DNA of 64,000 nucleotides from Methylacidiphilales bacterium (GCA_021272165.1 JAJSLK010000014.1:1-64000), one strand, 5' to 3'; shown: positions 1 to 9,780, counted from the stretch's first letter. Notes: a model not told the origin generated them from the sequence alone. A program made the numbers and translations.

Positions 1-1215
1 GATGGTGTAGGTGCCCGCAGGGAAGGTGACAGCCTGGGCCATTGATCCCAGGGTGCCGGAAGCGCCCTGAATCAAGCCGGTCTGGACTCCATCCGGCGGA
101 GTGGGCGCGCCATAGGCCCCGCCGATTCCCGTGATGCCGGCATTATTGACGAAGGTCCAGCTCGCCCCGCTGGAACTGTAGGTGAAACTGCCACCCACCG
201 AGGGCGTTTCGAAGCTGTTGTTGGCAAACGTTACGCTGCCGCTGCCGGTGGGGGTGGGCGTTGGGGTCGGAGTAGGCGTCGGCGTTGGGGTATGAGTTGG
301 GGTAGCGGTTGGTGTCGGTGTCGGAGTTGGCGTGGGAGTTGGCGTTGGGGTGGGAGTAGACGTCGGCGTCGGAGTTGGCGTGGGCGTCGGAGTCCCGGAG
401 GGAAGTGAATAGACGCGAACCCAATCGACCTGGAAATCGGAATCGTTGACCATGCCGCTCAGGGACCATCCACCGCCGAGGGCATAATCGAGCTCAACGA
501 GAAAGGGTGTATTGAGATAGCTGGTCGGCGTTGAAATTTGGTTGGTCTGGACGCCGTCAATGTACCAAGTCACATGCACCGGATCGACCTGACAACCGTA
601 GATGTGATACCCCAGCCAGGGATAGGCGCCGCCCGGCATTGGGGTTCCAGGTGAATAGAGATAGGGGGCCGTCTGGTTCTGGCTGCCGTCGGCATTCCAG
701 TTGTGCGAAGCTTCCTGTATCAGCGCCTGGTCGTTGCCCGGGGTATTGCAGACGCCATACCATTCGAAGATATCGATTTCCTCATTCGCGTTGTAGGAGA
801 TGCCGCTGGTAGTGTCGAGCCAGAAGGCGGGCCACGCGCCACTACCCGAATTGGGCATTTGGCAACGGATTTCAAAATAACCGTAAGTTTGAGTAAAACC
901 AGCCCCGGTGGGGTCGACGGAAAGGAGTTCGCCCGAATGCCAATTGTTGGAGGCATCGAGATAAGCCAGATCGTTCAGGACGCCGCCGCTGACGCTCATA
1001 GCGCTGATGTCCCAAGTCGACGCTGAATAATAACCTGCGCTATTGAGCGGTTGGGCGTACCAGGTGGCGGATCCCTTCGGGGAGGTAGTGGTCGCACTAA
1101 GGCTATTGAATTCCTCATCAAAGGTCATAGTATAGCCTGAGAGATTGATGTCTTGGGCTTGGACCGAGCAAGCCAGAGCCAGAGTAAGACCAAGGGTGAG
1201 GAGGAAGGTTTTCAT
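1..1215 (-). CDS. Secreted glycoside hydrolase family 16 (laminarinase/beta-glucanase-like), Thr-Pro repeat linker and C-terminal accessory domain; 3' end truncated by window edge
   Basis: Hand translation from ATG at 1215 (-): [39 protein letters not shown]... with GH16 catalytic motif EIDIFE ([13 protein letters not shown]), then (TP)n linker, then SFETP...W.F...GI...; frame stays open to base 1. Missing from the ORF track, probably because it has no stop in the window. Confidence 0.88.
   Translation of the reverse strand, partial: MKTFLLTLGLTLALACSVQAQDINLSGYTMTFDEEFNSLSATTTSPKGSATWYAQPLNSAGYYSASTWDISAMSVSGGVLNDLAYLDASNNWHSGELLSVDPTGAGFTQTYGYFEIRCQMPNSGSGAWPAFWLDTTSGISYNANEEIDIFEWYGVCNTPGNDQALIQEASHNWNADGSQNQTAPYLYSPGTPMPGGAYPWLGYHIYGCQVDPVHVTWYIDGVQTNQISTPTSYLNTPFLVELDYALGGGWSLSGMVNDSDFQVDWVRVYSLPSGTPTPTPTPTPTSTPTPTPTPTPTPTPTPTATPTHTPTPTPTPTPTPTPTGSGSVTFANNSFETPSVGGSFTYSSSGASWTFVNNAGITGIGGAYGAPTPPDGVQTGLIQGASGTLGSMAQAVTFPAGTYTI
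248..393 (-). repeat. Degenerate hexanucleotide-type tandem repeat encoding a Thr-Pro linker
   Basis: Repeated ggcgtnggngtn units translating to [18 protein letters not shown]... on the minus strand. Confidence 0.9.
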
Positions 1216-1461
1216 ACCGATTACAACTATTTCATCTTTAGGAGATAGTGAAGCAAAATAATTCCTTACGTCAGGTTAAAGTCTCGTACCTAGGCAACAT
1301 TATAGCGAGTGATGCGTGAGAAACGGAGTCATGTTACCACGCCTACCAGAGAGCAGATGGCGGACGCTCTTTTTAGGCTATCGCTTTCATCGCTCCCTTG
1401 GGCGATCTTGCGCTGTGACGATTTATGCGGTGATTTCAGGGTTGGCGAAAGAAGCTCGTTA

Positions 1462-2496
1462 TTACGCAACCTGAATTTGCATACTCAGTTCAAACAGCCG
1501 GATCACCTGCGTCATCAGTTTTGCTCTCGCGCCGGACAGATGCTTCTCATCGCGAGGGTGGTTTGGCCAGAAGTGATCTGGAGTCGTGACCAAGATGTTT
1601 CCGGGCTTATCGTTAAAAATGATTGCAGGGCTGACTACATCGACAAGAGGTCCATCCAGGTGTCTATGTGGTTGAGCCATCACAACGTAGAGGTCCAAGC
1701 GGTGGGCTGCGTAAAGTGCATCGAGGCTGCGAATCGTTTGATCGAACAGTCTTATATCCAGCGTTGGCGGGTGAAGAGCCGGGCGGCCGAGGACATGAGG
1801 AGAGACCTCGGTTAAGAGTTGGTGAAAATCGACCCTCCCTCTATTTATTACGTCAACGGCTGCAAATCGCTGACATAAACCGACGAAAGTTTCCACAGGT
1901 TTTGAAGTCCAGAACGACATTGCGGCAAAGAGGGGGAAAACCGTGAAGGCCGTGTTTTCTCCCAAGATGCTAACGGCGACATCATAGGCCAGCGTGTATT
2001 CGACGCACTCTCCTGCTCGCTCATCTTGATACTGCGCTGGGGTGAGATTTCGCAGGTGGTACCGCTTTTGCATATAAAAGGCTGCGGCTTCTAGTATGTG
2101 CAGTGGCGTCAATCCTTCAGGGCCAGCGATATTAAGGATGCTTGTGTGGAACTGGAATTCTTCACGCAACGATGTCATCTGCCAACTCGCCAGATTTTCA
2201 TATGTTAGTATGGGATGTTGGATGAGGTGTTTGGATAACGCATCGTGAAGTCTTCGAACCAAATTATAAAGATAAGCCGAAGTACATATCTGAAGATAAT
2301 GAAAGGACTCATGCGTGACAGTCTCCAGCAAGAGCGCCTCGTCTTGTTTGAGAGTTATGTTATCCGATTTCAGAGTTTTTTCTCGGAGTGAGAAATAGTC
2401 TGAAGACGAGCGATTAATCCGCACGACGCCCGTGATCCAGTCCAAGAATGCCCAGCCATTGGGTTGCAGAATTTTCGGTTGAAAATTCTTTGTCAT
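1462..2496 (-). CDS. Hypothetical protein with zincin-like HExxH motif (HESFH)
   Basis: 344-aa ORF, ...LLLETVTHESFHYLQICTSAYLYNL...; start overlaps the stop of the upstream ORF (TAATG). Confidence 0.7.
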   Translation of the reverse strand: MTKNFQPKILQPNGWAFLDWITGVVRINRSSSDYFSLREKTLKSDNITLKQDEALLLETVTHESFHYLQICTSAYLYNLVRRLHDALSKHLIQHPILTYENLASWQMTSLREEFQFHTSILNIAGPEGLTPLHILEAAAFYMQKRYHLRNLTPAQYQDERAGECVEYTLAYDVAVSILGENTAFTVFPLFAAMSFWTSKPVETFVGLCQRFAAVDVINRGRVDFHQLLTEVSPHVLGRPALHPPTLDIRLFDQTIRSLDALYAAHRLDLYVVMAQPHRHLDGPLVDVVSPAIIFNDKPGNILVTTPDHFWPNHPRDEKHLSGARAKLMTQVIRLFELSMQIQVA

Positions 2497-2888
2497 TACC
2501 GATGGAATAGGTCGAGGAAATCGGCGGGCGGAGTATCCGGTAACTCGCGTGGATCGAGCACCACCTTGGTTTCGTTAATGATTATCACAATCGTTTTTGG
2601 AATTTTGTCGGGAGGTGTCTTCTGGAAGAACTTTTTCAGCCGATCCCAAAGCAGCTTACCGATACCAGCTCCTATGGCTTCTGCGGCGGCTTCACCAAGC
2701 TTAGAAAGGATAATAATCGCTTCGGATGGTAAAACCAAAGCAAGGCCGCCACGCGCTTTAGCTGTCGGCTGGAAAATCGCAACGGGAGCCGTTACCCCGG
2801 CAGCTTTCATCTCGGCATTCCAGTATGCGCAAAATTCCTGTTCGATTAAGCCCCCCATTCGGAGGCGAGGGTTGTTTTTATCATCCAT
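2496..2888 (-). CDS. Hypothetical protein, partner of the HExxH protein
   Basis: 130-aa ORF MDDKNNPRLRMGGLIEQEFCAYWNAEMKAAG...; 1-nt stop/start overlap with the downstream gene. Confidence 0.65.
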   Translation of the reverse strand: MDDKNNPRLRMGGLIEQEFCAYWNAEMKAAGVTAPVAIFQPTAKARGGLALVLPSEAIIILSKLGEAAAEAIGAGIGKLLWDRLKKFFQKTPPDKIPKTIVIIINETKVVLDPRELPDTPPADFLDLFHR

Positions 2889-3046
2889 AGAGGCCCCTAT
2901 AGCCGCTTTTTCTGCTTGTTAAGCGTAACAAGTTAAACTGCGAATTAAAGAAATTGTTCAGCCGTCGCGGGATCATTCATACCGACATAATTCGGTCTCT
3001 CGTGCGGGGGGCCTTGCGACTGCCTATATTTGTCGTGAGAGGTAAA

Positions 3047-3120
3047 TCGGGCTGCAGGGATTTGAACCCTGGACCTCTCCGACCCGAACGGAGCGCTCTA
3101 CCAAGCTGAGCCACAGCCCG
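3047..3120 (-). tRNA. tRNA-Pro(CGG)
   Basis: Reverse complement CGGGCTGTGGCTCAGCTTGGTAGAGCGCTCCGTTCGGGTCGGAGAGGTCCAGGGTTCAAATCCCTGCAGCCCGA; cloverleaf with 7-bp acceptor, anticodon loop TTCGGGT. Confidence 0.95.
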
Positions 3121-3248
3121 TGTAACGACTAAACTGCGTCCCTTTCGGGAAGGAAGGGACGAGAGGCCACTTTGCCACGTCCAGCGTGGCTGGCAAGCTT
3201 GGTATGATGAAGGGGAATGGGGGGGCAACGGAGTTGCCATGACGATGG

Positions 3249-3273
3249 CGTTCCCAAATGGAGTTTGGGAACG
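3249..3273. repeat. Perfect palindrome, possible dispersed intergenic repeat
   Basis: CGTTCCCAAA-TGGAG-TTTGGGAACG, 10-bp perfect stem with 5-nt loop. Confidence 0.7.
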
Positions 3274-3292
3274 AGGGAAGGCAGGCTGAACT

Positions 3293-3320
3293 GATCCCTC
3301 AACTTCGCTCGGGATGACGG
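3293..3320. repeat. REP-like dispersed repeat arm
   Basis: gatccctcaacttcgctcgggatgacgg, related to arms in 38694-38841 and 22195-22223. Confidence 0.6.
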
Positions 3321-3416
3321 ATGGGGAAGGCAAGAAAGCCATGGCCGGCGGGTTGATGGCTACCGCAATAGCAACGCGGTCTTGTCGCGGTTCGGGGGGA
3401 AGGGGTAGGATGGGTC

Positions 3417-4148
3417 ATGGGACGTCAATGGTTACTCGCCAAGCGCGAAGTCAATTCGCTGCGCAAATCGCAGGCCACCGGAAAATATCTTAAGGAAATC
3501 ATGGTGGCCGCCAAGCATGGCGGAGCCGATCCGAGCGGTAACGCGCGGCTGGCGGCGGCGGTCGAAAAGGCGCGCAAGGAGAGCGTGCCCCGTGACAATA
3601 TCGAGCGCGCGATCAAGAAGGGCGCGGGTATCGGCGGCGAGAAGATGACGCTTGAGCACATGGCCTTTGAGGGTTACGCGCCGCACAAGGTGCCGGTGAT
3701 CGTGGAGGTGCTGACGGACAATCACAACCGGACCGCGCCGGAAATCCGGGTGCTATTCAAGAAGGGGCAGTTGGGAGCGGCGGGGAGCAACAAGTTTCTT
3801 TTCGATCACGTGGGCCTGGTCGAAGCGCATCATCCCGATGCCTCTGCGGATATCGAAGCGGCGGCGATCGAGGCGGGGGCGAATGAAGTCGAGCCGTTGC
3901 CTCCGGGTCAGAATGACGACATTCCGGAGGGTGCCACGGGCGCGCGGTTCATTACGGACCGGACGGCGGTACATACCGTGTCGCAATGGCTTTCCAAGAA
4001 CGGCTGGACGGTGGTGACGAGCGAGATGGGCTATGTGCCCAAGAGCGTTCCTTCACTGACTGCAGACCAGCGGGCCGAGGTCGGCGAGTTTTTACAACAA
4101 CTTGACGACCACGATGATGTGCATCGCGTCTGGGCGGCGCTGAAATAA
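3417..4148 (+). CDS. YebC/PmpR family transcriptional regulator
   Basis: SQATGKYLKEIMVAAKHGGADPSGNARLAAAVEKARKESVPRDNIERAIKKGAG..., characteristic YebC core. Confidence 0.93.
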   Translation: MGRQWLLAKREVNSLRKSQATGKYLKEIMVAAKHGGADPSGNARLAAAVEKARKESVPRDNIERAIKKGAGIGGEKMTLEHMAFEGYAPHKVPVIVEVLTDNHNRTAPEIRVLFKKGQLGAAGSNKFLFDHVGLVEAHHPDASADIEAAAIEAGANEVEPLPPGQNDDIPEGATGARFITDRTAVHTVSQWLSKNGWTVVTSEMGYVPKSVPSLTADQRAEVGEFLQQLDDHDDVHRVWAALK

Positions 4149-4170
4149 CGCCACCCTCGGCGAAGTTGGC

Positions 4171-4845
4171 TTACCGCTTGCCGTCGAGAAGCTCGTAGAG
4201 ACGTTCAGTGGAGCGGGGAATCTGGACGCTGCCTTCGAGGATGTCGCGAACATGGATGTGTTCGCCGTAAGCCTGCTGGTTGATTTCATCCTTCACCTCG
4301 ATGGAGCTGCCGCCAAAGGTGGCACCGCCGAAAAGGCCGCCAGAATCGCGGTAAACGAGCACGGCGCGTTGTTCCAGGTTGCGGGTTGATTCGCTTTCCA
4401 CTCCGGTATCGCCACCGGCGGTTCCGGTGGCTGTGGCGTCCCACTTGATTTTTCCGGTGCCGACGAACTGGCCAATGGCCGGTTCGGTGTTGAGAATGAT
4501 GATGTAGCGGATGGTGGAGAAGCCGAGTTGCGCCCCCAGACTGGCTCCGCTGATGTTAAAAGCGGAGGGAGCGCGCCAGACCTGGTTGCCGCTCGGGTCG
4601 ATGTGGCGGACCATGACGATGCCTTCGCCACCCTGACCTCCGATGCCGATGCCGCCCTTGGTAATGGTGCAGATGGCAATGCCCTTGGCGTGCTGAAGAA
4701 TTTCAGCGGGAATGGGGTCGACTGAACCTTGCCGTTTTTCGAGAATCCGGGTCGCGTCGTGGATGCGTTCATCCATGTCGGCGGCACGGATAAAAAGGGT
4801 GGAGGAAACGAGAAGAACCAGGACGGTTGAGAGGATGAGTTTCAT
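4171..4845 (-). CDS. SYLF/Ysc84 domain lipid-binding protein, secreted
   Basis: Signal peptide; AKGIAICTITKGGIGIGGQGGEGIVM...FSTIRYIIILNTE pattern of SYLF domain. Confidence 0.8.
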   Translation of the reverse strand: MKLILSTVLVLLVSSTLFIRAADMDERIHDATRILEKRQGSVDPIPAEILQHAKGIAICTITKGGIGIGGQGGEGIVMVRHIDPSGNQVWRAPSAFNISGASLGAQLGFSTIRYIIILNTEPAIGQFVGTGKIKWDATATGTAGGDTGVESESTRNLEQRAVLVYRDSGGLFGGATFGGSSIEVKDEINQQAYGEHIHVRDILEGSVQIPRSTERLYELLDGKR

Positions 4846-4994
4846 GGTTAGATGCTCTTAAGCCTTGCGTCCGAAAAGCGTCCCGTCAATAGCGGGAAAA
4901 GTCCCCCGTCGGAACCATTTTACCCCCAGGGGGTTTAATGATGAAGTGGAAGTCTACGTAGAAATTAGCATCAGGAATGATGCCCCATTAAGCT

Positions 4995-5708
4995 ATGCAG
5001 AAGGAACCAAGGAAAATGCAACGTTATGATTATGGGAAACGGAACCGCGGGTTTACCCTGGTTGAGCTGCTGGTGGTGATAGGTATTATCTCGATTTTGG
5101 CCGCGCTGGCTTTTCCGGCTTATAATTCCGCCATCGCCCATGCGAAAATAGCCAAATGCGCCTCCAATCTTCGCTCGATTGGTACGGCCATGCTGAGCTT
5201 TGCCGGGGACAATAACGGGGAGCTGCCGCAGTCGGGAGGAGTGATTTATTACAACACCAGCGGGGCCGGTACGATGGGTTGGACGCAGCAGTTGGAGGGA
5301 TACATCGGAACGGACCGCTCGGTGTTCCAATGTCCCGACGCAAGCAAGACGATCGGGGCTGATGCGAATTACAGTTATTTCAACGGCGCGCATGCGGCCA
5401 TGTCCCAATCGGGCGGATTTGCCGCGGTGTCTCTTCCGAAAATGCAGGCACCGAGCAAGCATATCATCGCCGGGGATATTGCATTTACCAAAGGGTTGGA
5501 AGATCCGAACGACGCGGACAAGGATGACTACAGTCAGGATCCGGCCTTTGGCGGCGGAACGATCACCACCCCGACGAATATTCCGATTCACCTCGGCTCG
5601 GTAAATCTCCTTTACGCTGACGGTCATGTGCAGAACGCCAAGGGATTCGATCCGAACAATATGACCACGGTCTACGGTGATAATAATACGACTTATCTGA
5701 ATCCCTGA
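4995..5708 (+). CDS. Type II secretion/type IV pseudopilin-like protein (prepilin N-terminal motif, H-X9-DG)
   Basis: GFTLVELLVVIGIISILAALAFPAY...; C-terminal HLGSVNLLYADGHV. Confidence 0.92.
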   Translation: MQKEPRKMQRYDYGKRNRGFTLVELLVVIGIISILAALAFPAYNSAIAHAKIAKCASNLRSIGTAMLSFAGDNNGELPQSGGVIYYNTSGAGTMGWTQQLEGYIGTDRSVFQCPDASKTIGADANYSYFNGAHAAMSQSGGFAAVSLPKMQAPSKHIIAGDIAFTKGLEDPNDADKDDYSQDPAFGGGTITTPTNIPIHLGSVNLLYADGHVQNAKGFDPNNMTTVYGDNNTTYLNP

Positions 5709-5723
5709 CGACGGAGCCGCATT

Positions 5724-6488
5724 TTAACCGCCGAGGACAAGGTGGCGCAGGTCGGAGAGCTTGCGGGCCTCCCGCTCGCGGAAGTCGGGCGCGGAGACGA
5801 GATGGGCGATGAGCCGGGCCGATTCCTCCAGCGAGACGCGGTCCGTGTTGAAGAGAAGGTCGTAGTGGGAAGGGTCGTCAATGTCGGAGTGGAAATAGGT
5901 TGCGACGAACTGCCGGCGGCGCTCATCCGCGGCACGGACTTCGGCGGCGGCCTCGTGCAATGAGCATTGCTTGCCTTCGGCGACCCGCTCCACGCGGCGC
6001 TTGAACGATCCGAAGATGCGGATGTGCGCGGCCCGGGGGAAGTTGAGGGTGATCAAATGAGAGGCACGCCCGACGAGAATCACATGGCCGATGCGGGCCA
6101 GGTGGACCATGGTTCGGGTCATCTTTTCGATCATGGTGCTGCCTGACGTGGAAACGCCGAGGATTCCTTCAACGTGCTGTTCGATAGAGAGTTTCTGTTC
6201 CTCGGAGAAAAAGCTTCGGATACGCTGAGGAAGATGGTGGTCTTCAATGACTCGTTCCGCGATGTTCTTGTCGACGACAACCCATGGGTATTTGCCATGG
6301 CTCATGTCAGTAAGAATTTCCGCGGTGCGGAAAGCGATGGCCTCGCCCAGGGCGCCGCGTTGGCGCGAGATGGTGACAATGGGATTGGTGCCGTCCGCCG
6401 CCCATTTTTCCTGTTCCTTGGCCTTGATGAAGGCCGCCACAATGTAAGGATCGTTTTTCATATCAACCATCCTTTCGATTGAACTCAA
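5724..6488 (-). CDS. Cytidylate kinase-like family protein
   Basis: 254 aa; NPIVTISRQRGALGEAIAFRTAEIL... family pattern. Confidence 0.8.
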   Translation of the reverse strand: MSSIERMVDMKNDPYIVAAFIKAKEQEKWAADGTNPIVTISRQRGALGEAIAFRTAEILTDMSHGKYPWVVVDKNIAERVIEDHHLPQRIRSFFSEEQKLSIEQHVEGILGVSTSGSTMIEKMTRTMVHLARIGHVILVGRASHLITLNFPRAAHIRIFGSFKRRVERVAEGKQCSLHEAAAEVRAADERRRQFVATYFHSDIDDPSHYDLLFNTDRVSLEESARLIAHLVSAPDFREREARKLSDLRHLVLGG

Positions 6489-6598
6489 TTTTTTGTGCTA
6501 ATGACCCACATGCAACTTAAGCCCAAAAAAGGCCCTCGCTTGCTTTATTTTGCCGACTATTGAGCACTTCTTGGCGGTAGTTTGCGGGAGGGGGGAGG

Positions 6599-7498
6599 TT
6601 GAGCGATAGTGCAAGTACCATGTCGGAAGGCAATTTGCTGGCGGCACACCTGGATCACCGCCGGGTCTACGACGACTTTAGTTACGTCTATCCAGTGATT
6701 TCGCGGCGGTCACAGGGCGTTTCCATCGGGGTCAATTTGAATCCTGATAAAACGTGCAACTTCAACTGCGTCTATTGCGAGGTCGATCGGGAAAGTCCGC
6801 CGCGGCGAAGGAGCGTTGAGGTGGACATGCTGCTGGAGGAATTGCGCGCGATGTTGCGGATTCATTCGGACGGCACCTTGTTCGAGCGGGAGCCGTTTTC
6901 CGCGATGCCGCTGACGTGGCGGACGCTGCGGGACATCGCCTTTAGCGGTGAGGGCGAGCCGACGACGTGCCGTTTTTTTGAACAGGCGGTGGAGGCGGCG
7001 TGGCGGGTGCGCGAGGAAATGGAGCTGCCGGAGCTGAAGCTGGTGTTGATTACGGATGCGGCCTGCCTGGACCGGCCCGGAGTGGTGCGGGGCCTGCGGC
7101 GAATGCAGAAGGGGGCGCACGAGATCTGGGCGAAGCTGGATGCGGGAACGCCCGATTATTATCACAAGATCAACCGGAGCCATGTGCCGTTCGTCTGGAT
7201 TTTACGGAATATTTTCAAGACGGCGAGTTGGTGCCCGCTTTACCTCCAGTCGATGTTTCTGCGCATTTCGGGCGAGCCGCCGGATGAGGCCGAGGTTTTC
7301 GCCTATTGCGACCGGCTGAATGAGATGAAGGAGAGCGGCGGAAAAATCCTGGGCCTGCAGCTTTACACCATCGCGCGGCCGCCGGTCATGCCGTGGGCCA
7401 CGGCACTTTCGGATGAGGAGCTGAACCGGATTGGCCAGCAGATCCACGAGGAAACCGGACTTCCCTACCGAGTCTTTTACGGGAAGCAGTGGAATTGA
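6599..7498 (+). CDS. Radical SAM protein
   Basis: CNFNCVYCEVD (CX3CX2C) and AFSGEGEPT; TTG start as called, in-frame ATG at 6620 is an alternative. Confidence 0.88.
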   Translation: MSDSASTMSEGNLLAAHLDHRRVYDDFSYVYPVISRRSQGVSIGVNLNPDKTCNFNCVYCEVDRESPPRRRSVEVDMLLEELRAMLRIHSDGTLFEREPFSAMPLTWRTLRDIAFSGEGEPTTCRFFEQAVEAAWRVREEMELPELKLVLITDAACLDRPGVVRGLRRMQKGAHEIWAKLDAGTPDYYHKINRSHVPFVWILRNIFKTASWCPLYLQSMFLRISGEPPDEAEVFAYCDRLNEMKESGGKILGLQLYTIARPPVMPWATALSDEELNRIGQQIHEETGLPYRVFYGKQWN

Positions 7499-7507
7499 AG
7501 TTACGTC

Positions 7508-8878
7508 TTATTTTCCGGCGATGAGGACGCTTTTGGCGTTCATGAATTCGCGGATGCCGACGGCGCCGAGTTCGCGACCGTAGCCGGAATGCTTGATGCC
7601 GCCGAAAGGCAGTGCAGGTTGCGACGCGACCATGCTGTTGACGAAAACCTGGCCGGACTGGAGATATCGGATGGCGCATTCCTGCTCGGCGGAATCCTGA
7701 GTCCAGATGCAGGCGCCGAGGCCGTAGGGCGTGCCATTGGCGATCTTGATCGCTTCGTCGAGATCGCGGACGCGAAAAAGAAGGGCGACAGGGCCGAAAA
7801 GTTCCTCTTCCACGAACGGGCCGTCAATGGGAGCGTCGGCGAGGATCGTGGGCTCGAAATAGAAACCCGGGCCGGGAATGCGATGGCCGCCGGTGAGCAC
7901 GCGGGCCCCGGATCGGCAGGCGAAATCGATTTGCTTTTCGAGGGTCTCAACCGATTGGGCCTGGGCGAGGGGACCCATGTCGGTTTCGGGCAGCATGGGA
8001 TCGCCGACGCGCAATTTCTGGAAGGCGGCGATGAAAAGCTTTTCGAATTCGTCGTAGACGGAGGCGTGGACGAGAAAGCGTTTGGCCGCGATGCACGATT
8101 GACCGTTGTTTTGGGTGCGGGCCTTGACCGCCGTTTCCACCGTTTTGGTCAGCGGCGCGCTGGGCATGACAATGAAGGGGTCGCTGCCGCCGAGTTCGAG
8201 GACGGTGCGTTTGATTTCCCGGCCCGCAATGGAGGCGACCGCCGCGCCCGCCGCAACACTGCCCGTAAGCGTCACGGCGGCAATGCGCCGGTCCTCGATG
8301 ACCCGTTGCACCGTTTTGCTCTCGATGGCCAGATATTGAAACGAGCCTTCGGGAAAACCGGCGCGGAGGAAAACGTCCTCGAGCGCCAGGCCGCATTGGG
8401 GAACATTGGCCGCGTGTTTGAGGAGCCCGATGTTTCCGGCCATGAGCGCGGGCGCGGCGAAACGGACGGCCTGCCAGAAGGGAAAATTCCAGGGCATGAT
8501 GGCGAGCACGATGCCGAGTGGATCGTAACGGATAAAGCCGCGGCCATCTGCGATCTTCGCCGGTTCATCGGCAAGGAAGGATTCGGCGTGCTCCGCATAA
8601 AAGCGGCAGGCGGTGGCACACTTGGCGGCCTCGGCGCGGGCCTGCCGGATCGGCTTGCCCATTTCGAGGGTCATCAAGGAGCCGAGGCGGTCCTGTTCGT
8701 TTTCGAAAATTTCCGCGGCGGCCAGCATCCCTTTTTTGCGAAGGGAAAAACCGTCGAAGCGATGCCGGTGGAAGGTCGCTTCGGCCAGGGCGAGTTTCGC
8801 TTCCAGCCGGGCGGAGCTCAGGGGCTCGAAGGTCCGGACCGTTTTGCCGGTGGCGGGATTGATGGTGGCGAGGGCCAT
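7508..8878 (-). CDS. Aldehyde dehydrogenase, succinate-semialdehyde dehydrogenase-like
   Basis: PWNFPFWQAVRFAAPALMAGN, VTLTGSVAAGAAV, ELGGSDPFIVM, NNGQSCIAAKRF motifs. Confidence 0.93.
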   Translation of the reverse strand: MALATINPATGKTVRTFEPLSSARLEAKLALAEATFHRHRFDGFSLRKKGMLAAAEIFENEQDRLGSLMTLEMGKPIRQARAEAAKCATACRFYAEHAESFLADEPAKIADGRGFIRYDPLGIVLAIMPWNFPFWQAVRFAAPALMAGNIGLLKHAANVPQCGLALEDVFLRAGFPEGSFQYLAIESKTVQRVIEDRRIAAVTLTGSVAAGAAVASIAGREIKRTVLELGGSDPFIVMPSAPLTKTVETAVKARTQNNGQSCIAAKRFLVHASVYDEFEKLFIAAFQKLRVGDPMLPETDMGPLAQAQSVETLEKQIDFACRSGARVLTGGHRIPGPGFYFEPTILADAPIDGPFVEEELFGPVALLFRVRDLDEAIKIANGTPYGLGACIWTQDSAEQECAIRYLQSGQVFVNSMVASQPALPFGGIKHSGYGRELGAVGIREFMNAKSVLIAGK

Positions 8879-9063
8879 GGCGCAATATCGGCCGCGGGGA
8901 CGAAATGGTCAATGTGGTGCGAAGTGGTCAGATTTGGCCTTTCTGGCCAGGCCATCGCAATCATACATGAGCCTGGCGGTTGTTGTATCTATTGACGGAA
9001 GGCCCAAGGTTTGGCATGAAGCCAGCTCTCGCAGTTCCACCATAAACTTTTTCTCTTCCGACG

Positions 9064-9597
9064 ATGGCGCTTGAATCCACTATTTCCAGCACCGCCGAGG
9101 GCTACTACGAACTGACTCTTTCCGGGCGGCTTCACCGGCCGCACTGGGTGGCACAGCTTTTCGCGGCCCTCTCGCAACTTCATGTTTCGATCATTTCGGG
9201 AGAGGCCACCCAATACAAGGGAGGCGAGTGGAAATCGAAATTTCTGCTCAATTTCGCGGGGAGCTCGGCTGATCCCAAGAGTCTGGATTACAATGCATTG
9301 GCAGAGAAAAGCCTGCCCAATGAGCGCACCGCCACGCCGAAGCTGAGCCGGTTTGAGCTTTCACGCCGGCCCGACCAGTTGATCGAGGTCAAGCTGGAGG
9401 GCCCGGACCAGATGGGGTTCCTGGCAGCGGTCCTGGCCAAGGTTTCGGGTCTGGCGCTTTTCCCATCGGCATTGGTTATCGACACGATTGCAGGGAGGAT
9501 CAGCGACAGCGTCGTCTTGCGGGGTATTGCCGACCGGGGCCCGAGCGAAGCGGCGTATCAATCGCTGGATCGGATGCTCAAGAGTTTCGTTACATAA
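9064..9597 (+). CDS. ACT-like domain protein
   Basis: 177 aa; C-terminal VEVKLEGPDQMGFLAAVLAKVSGLALFPSALVIDTIAGRISDSVVLRG, ACT-like. Confidence 0.6.
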   Translation: MALESTISSTAEGYYELTLSGRLHRPHWVAQLFAALSQLHVSIISGEATQYKGGEWKSKFLLNFAGSSADPKSLDYNALAEKSLPNERTATPKLSRFELSRRPDQLIEVKLEGPDQMGFLAAVLAKVSGLALFPSALVIDTIAGRISDSVVLRGIADRGPSEAAYQSLDRMLKSFVT

Positions 9598-9667
9598 ATA
9601 CAAGCGGTCGTCTCTGAACAGTCGAAATAGAAGCTTTTTGTTACTTAAAAGGCCTAGTTCCAACGTA

Positions 9668-9685
9668 TTGGCATAACCAGTGCTT
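9668..9685 (+). promoter_or_regulatory. Candidate sigma-54 promoter upstream of chemosensory operon
   Basis: TTGGCATAACCAGTGCTT: GG-N10-GC spacing, ~96 nt upstream of the Hpt gene start. Confidence 0.3.
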
Positions 9686-9780
9686 CACCCTCGGGACATG
9701 AATCCGACGAGGCTCCCGGGAGCGGACGCATGGGAGCGCCGCCGGCTCGGTGAATCACGGGTGGATTCAGGATCAACCGC

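Noticed and set aside
248-393. Short tandem repeats considered as a CRISPR array
   Set aside because: No spacers, unit length ~6 nt, lies in a coding linker. No CRISPR array was seen anywhere in the window.
143-469. 108-aa minus-strand ORF ([14 protein letters not shown]...[28 protein letters not shown])
   Set aside because: Out-of-frame reading of the GH16 gene's Thr-Pro repeat linker; the true frame gives TPTPTP with continuous homology-like sequence.
1216-1461. Second tRNA-Pro 3'-end repeat that would bound an island around the HExxH pair
   Set aside because: No such direct repeat was found by eye in this interval.
7589-8995. 468-aa plus-strand ORF opposite the aldehyde dehydrogenase
   Set aside because: Antisense shadow ORF caused by high GC; the minus-strand frame carries all ALDH motifs.
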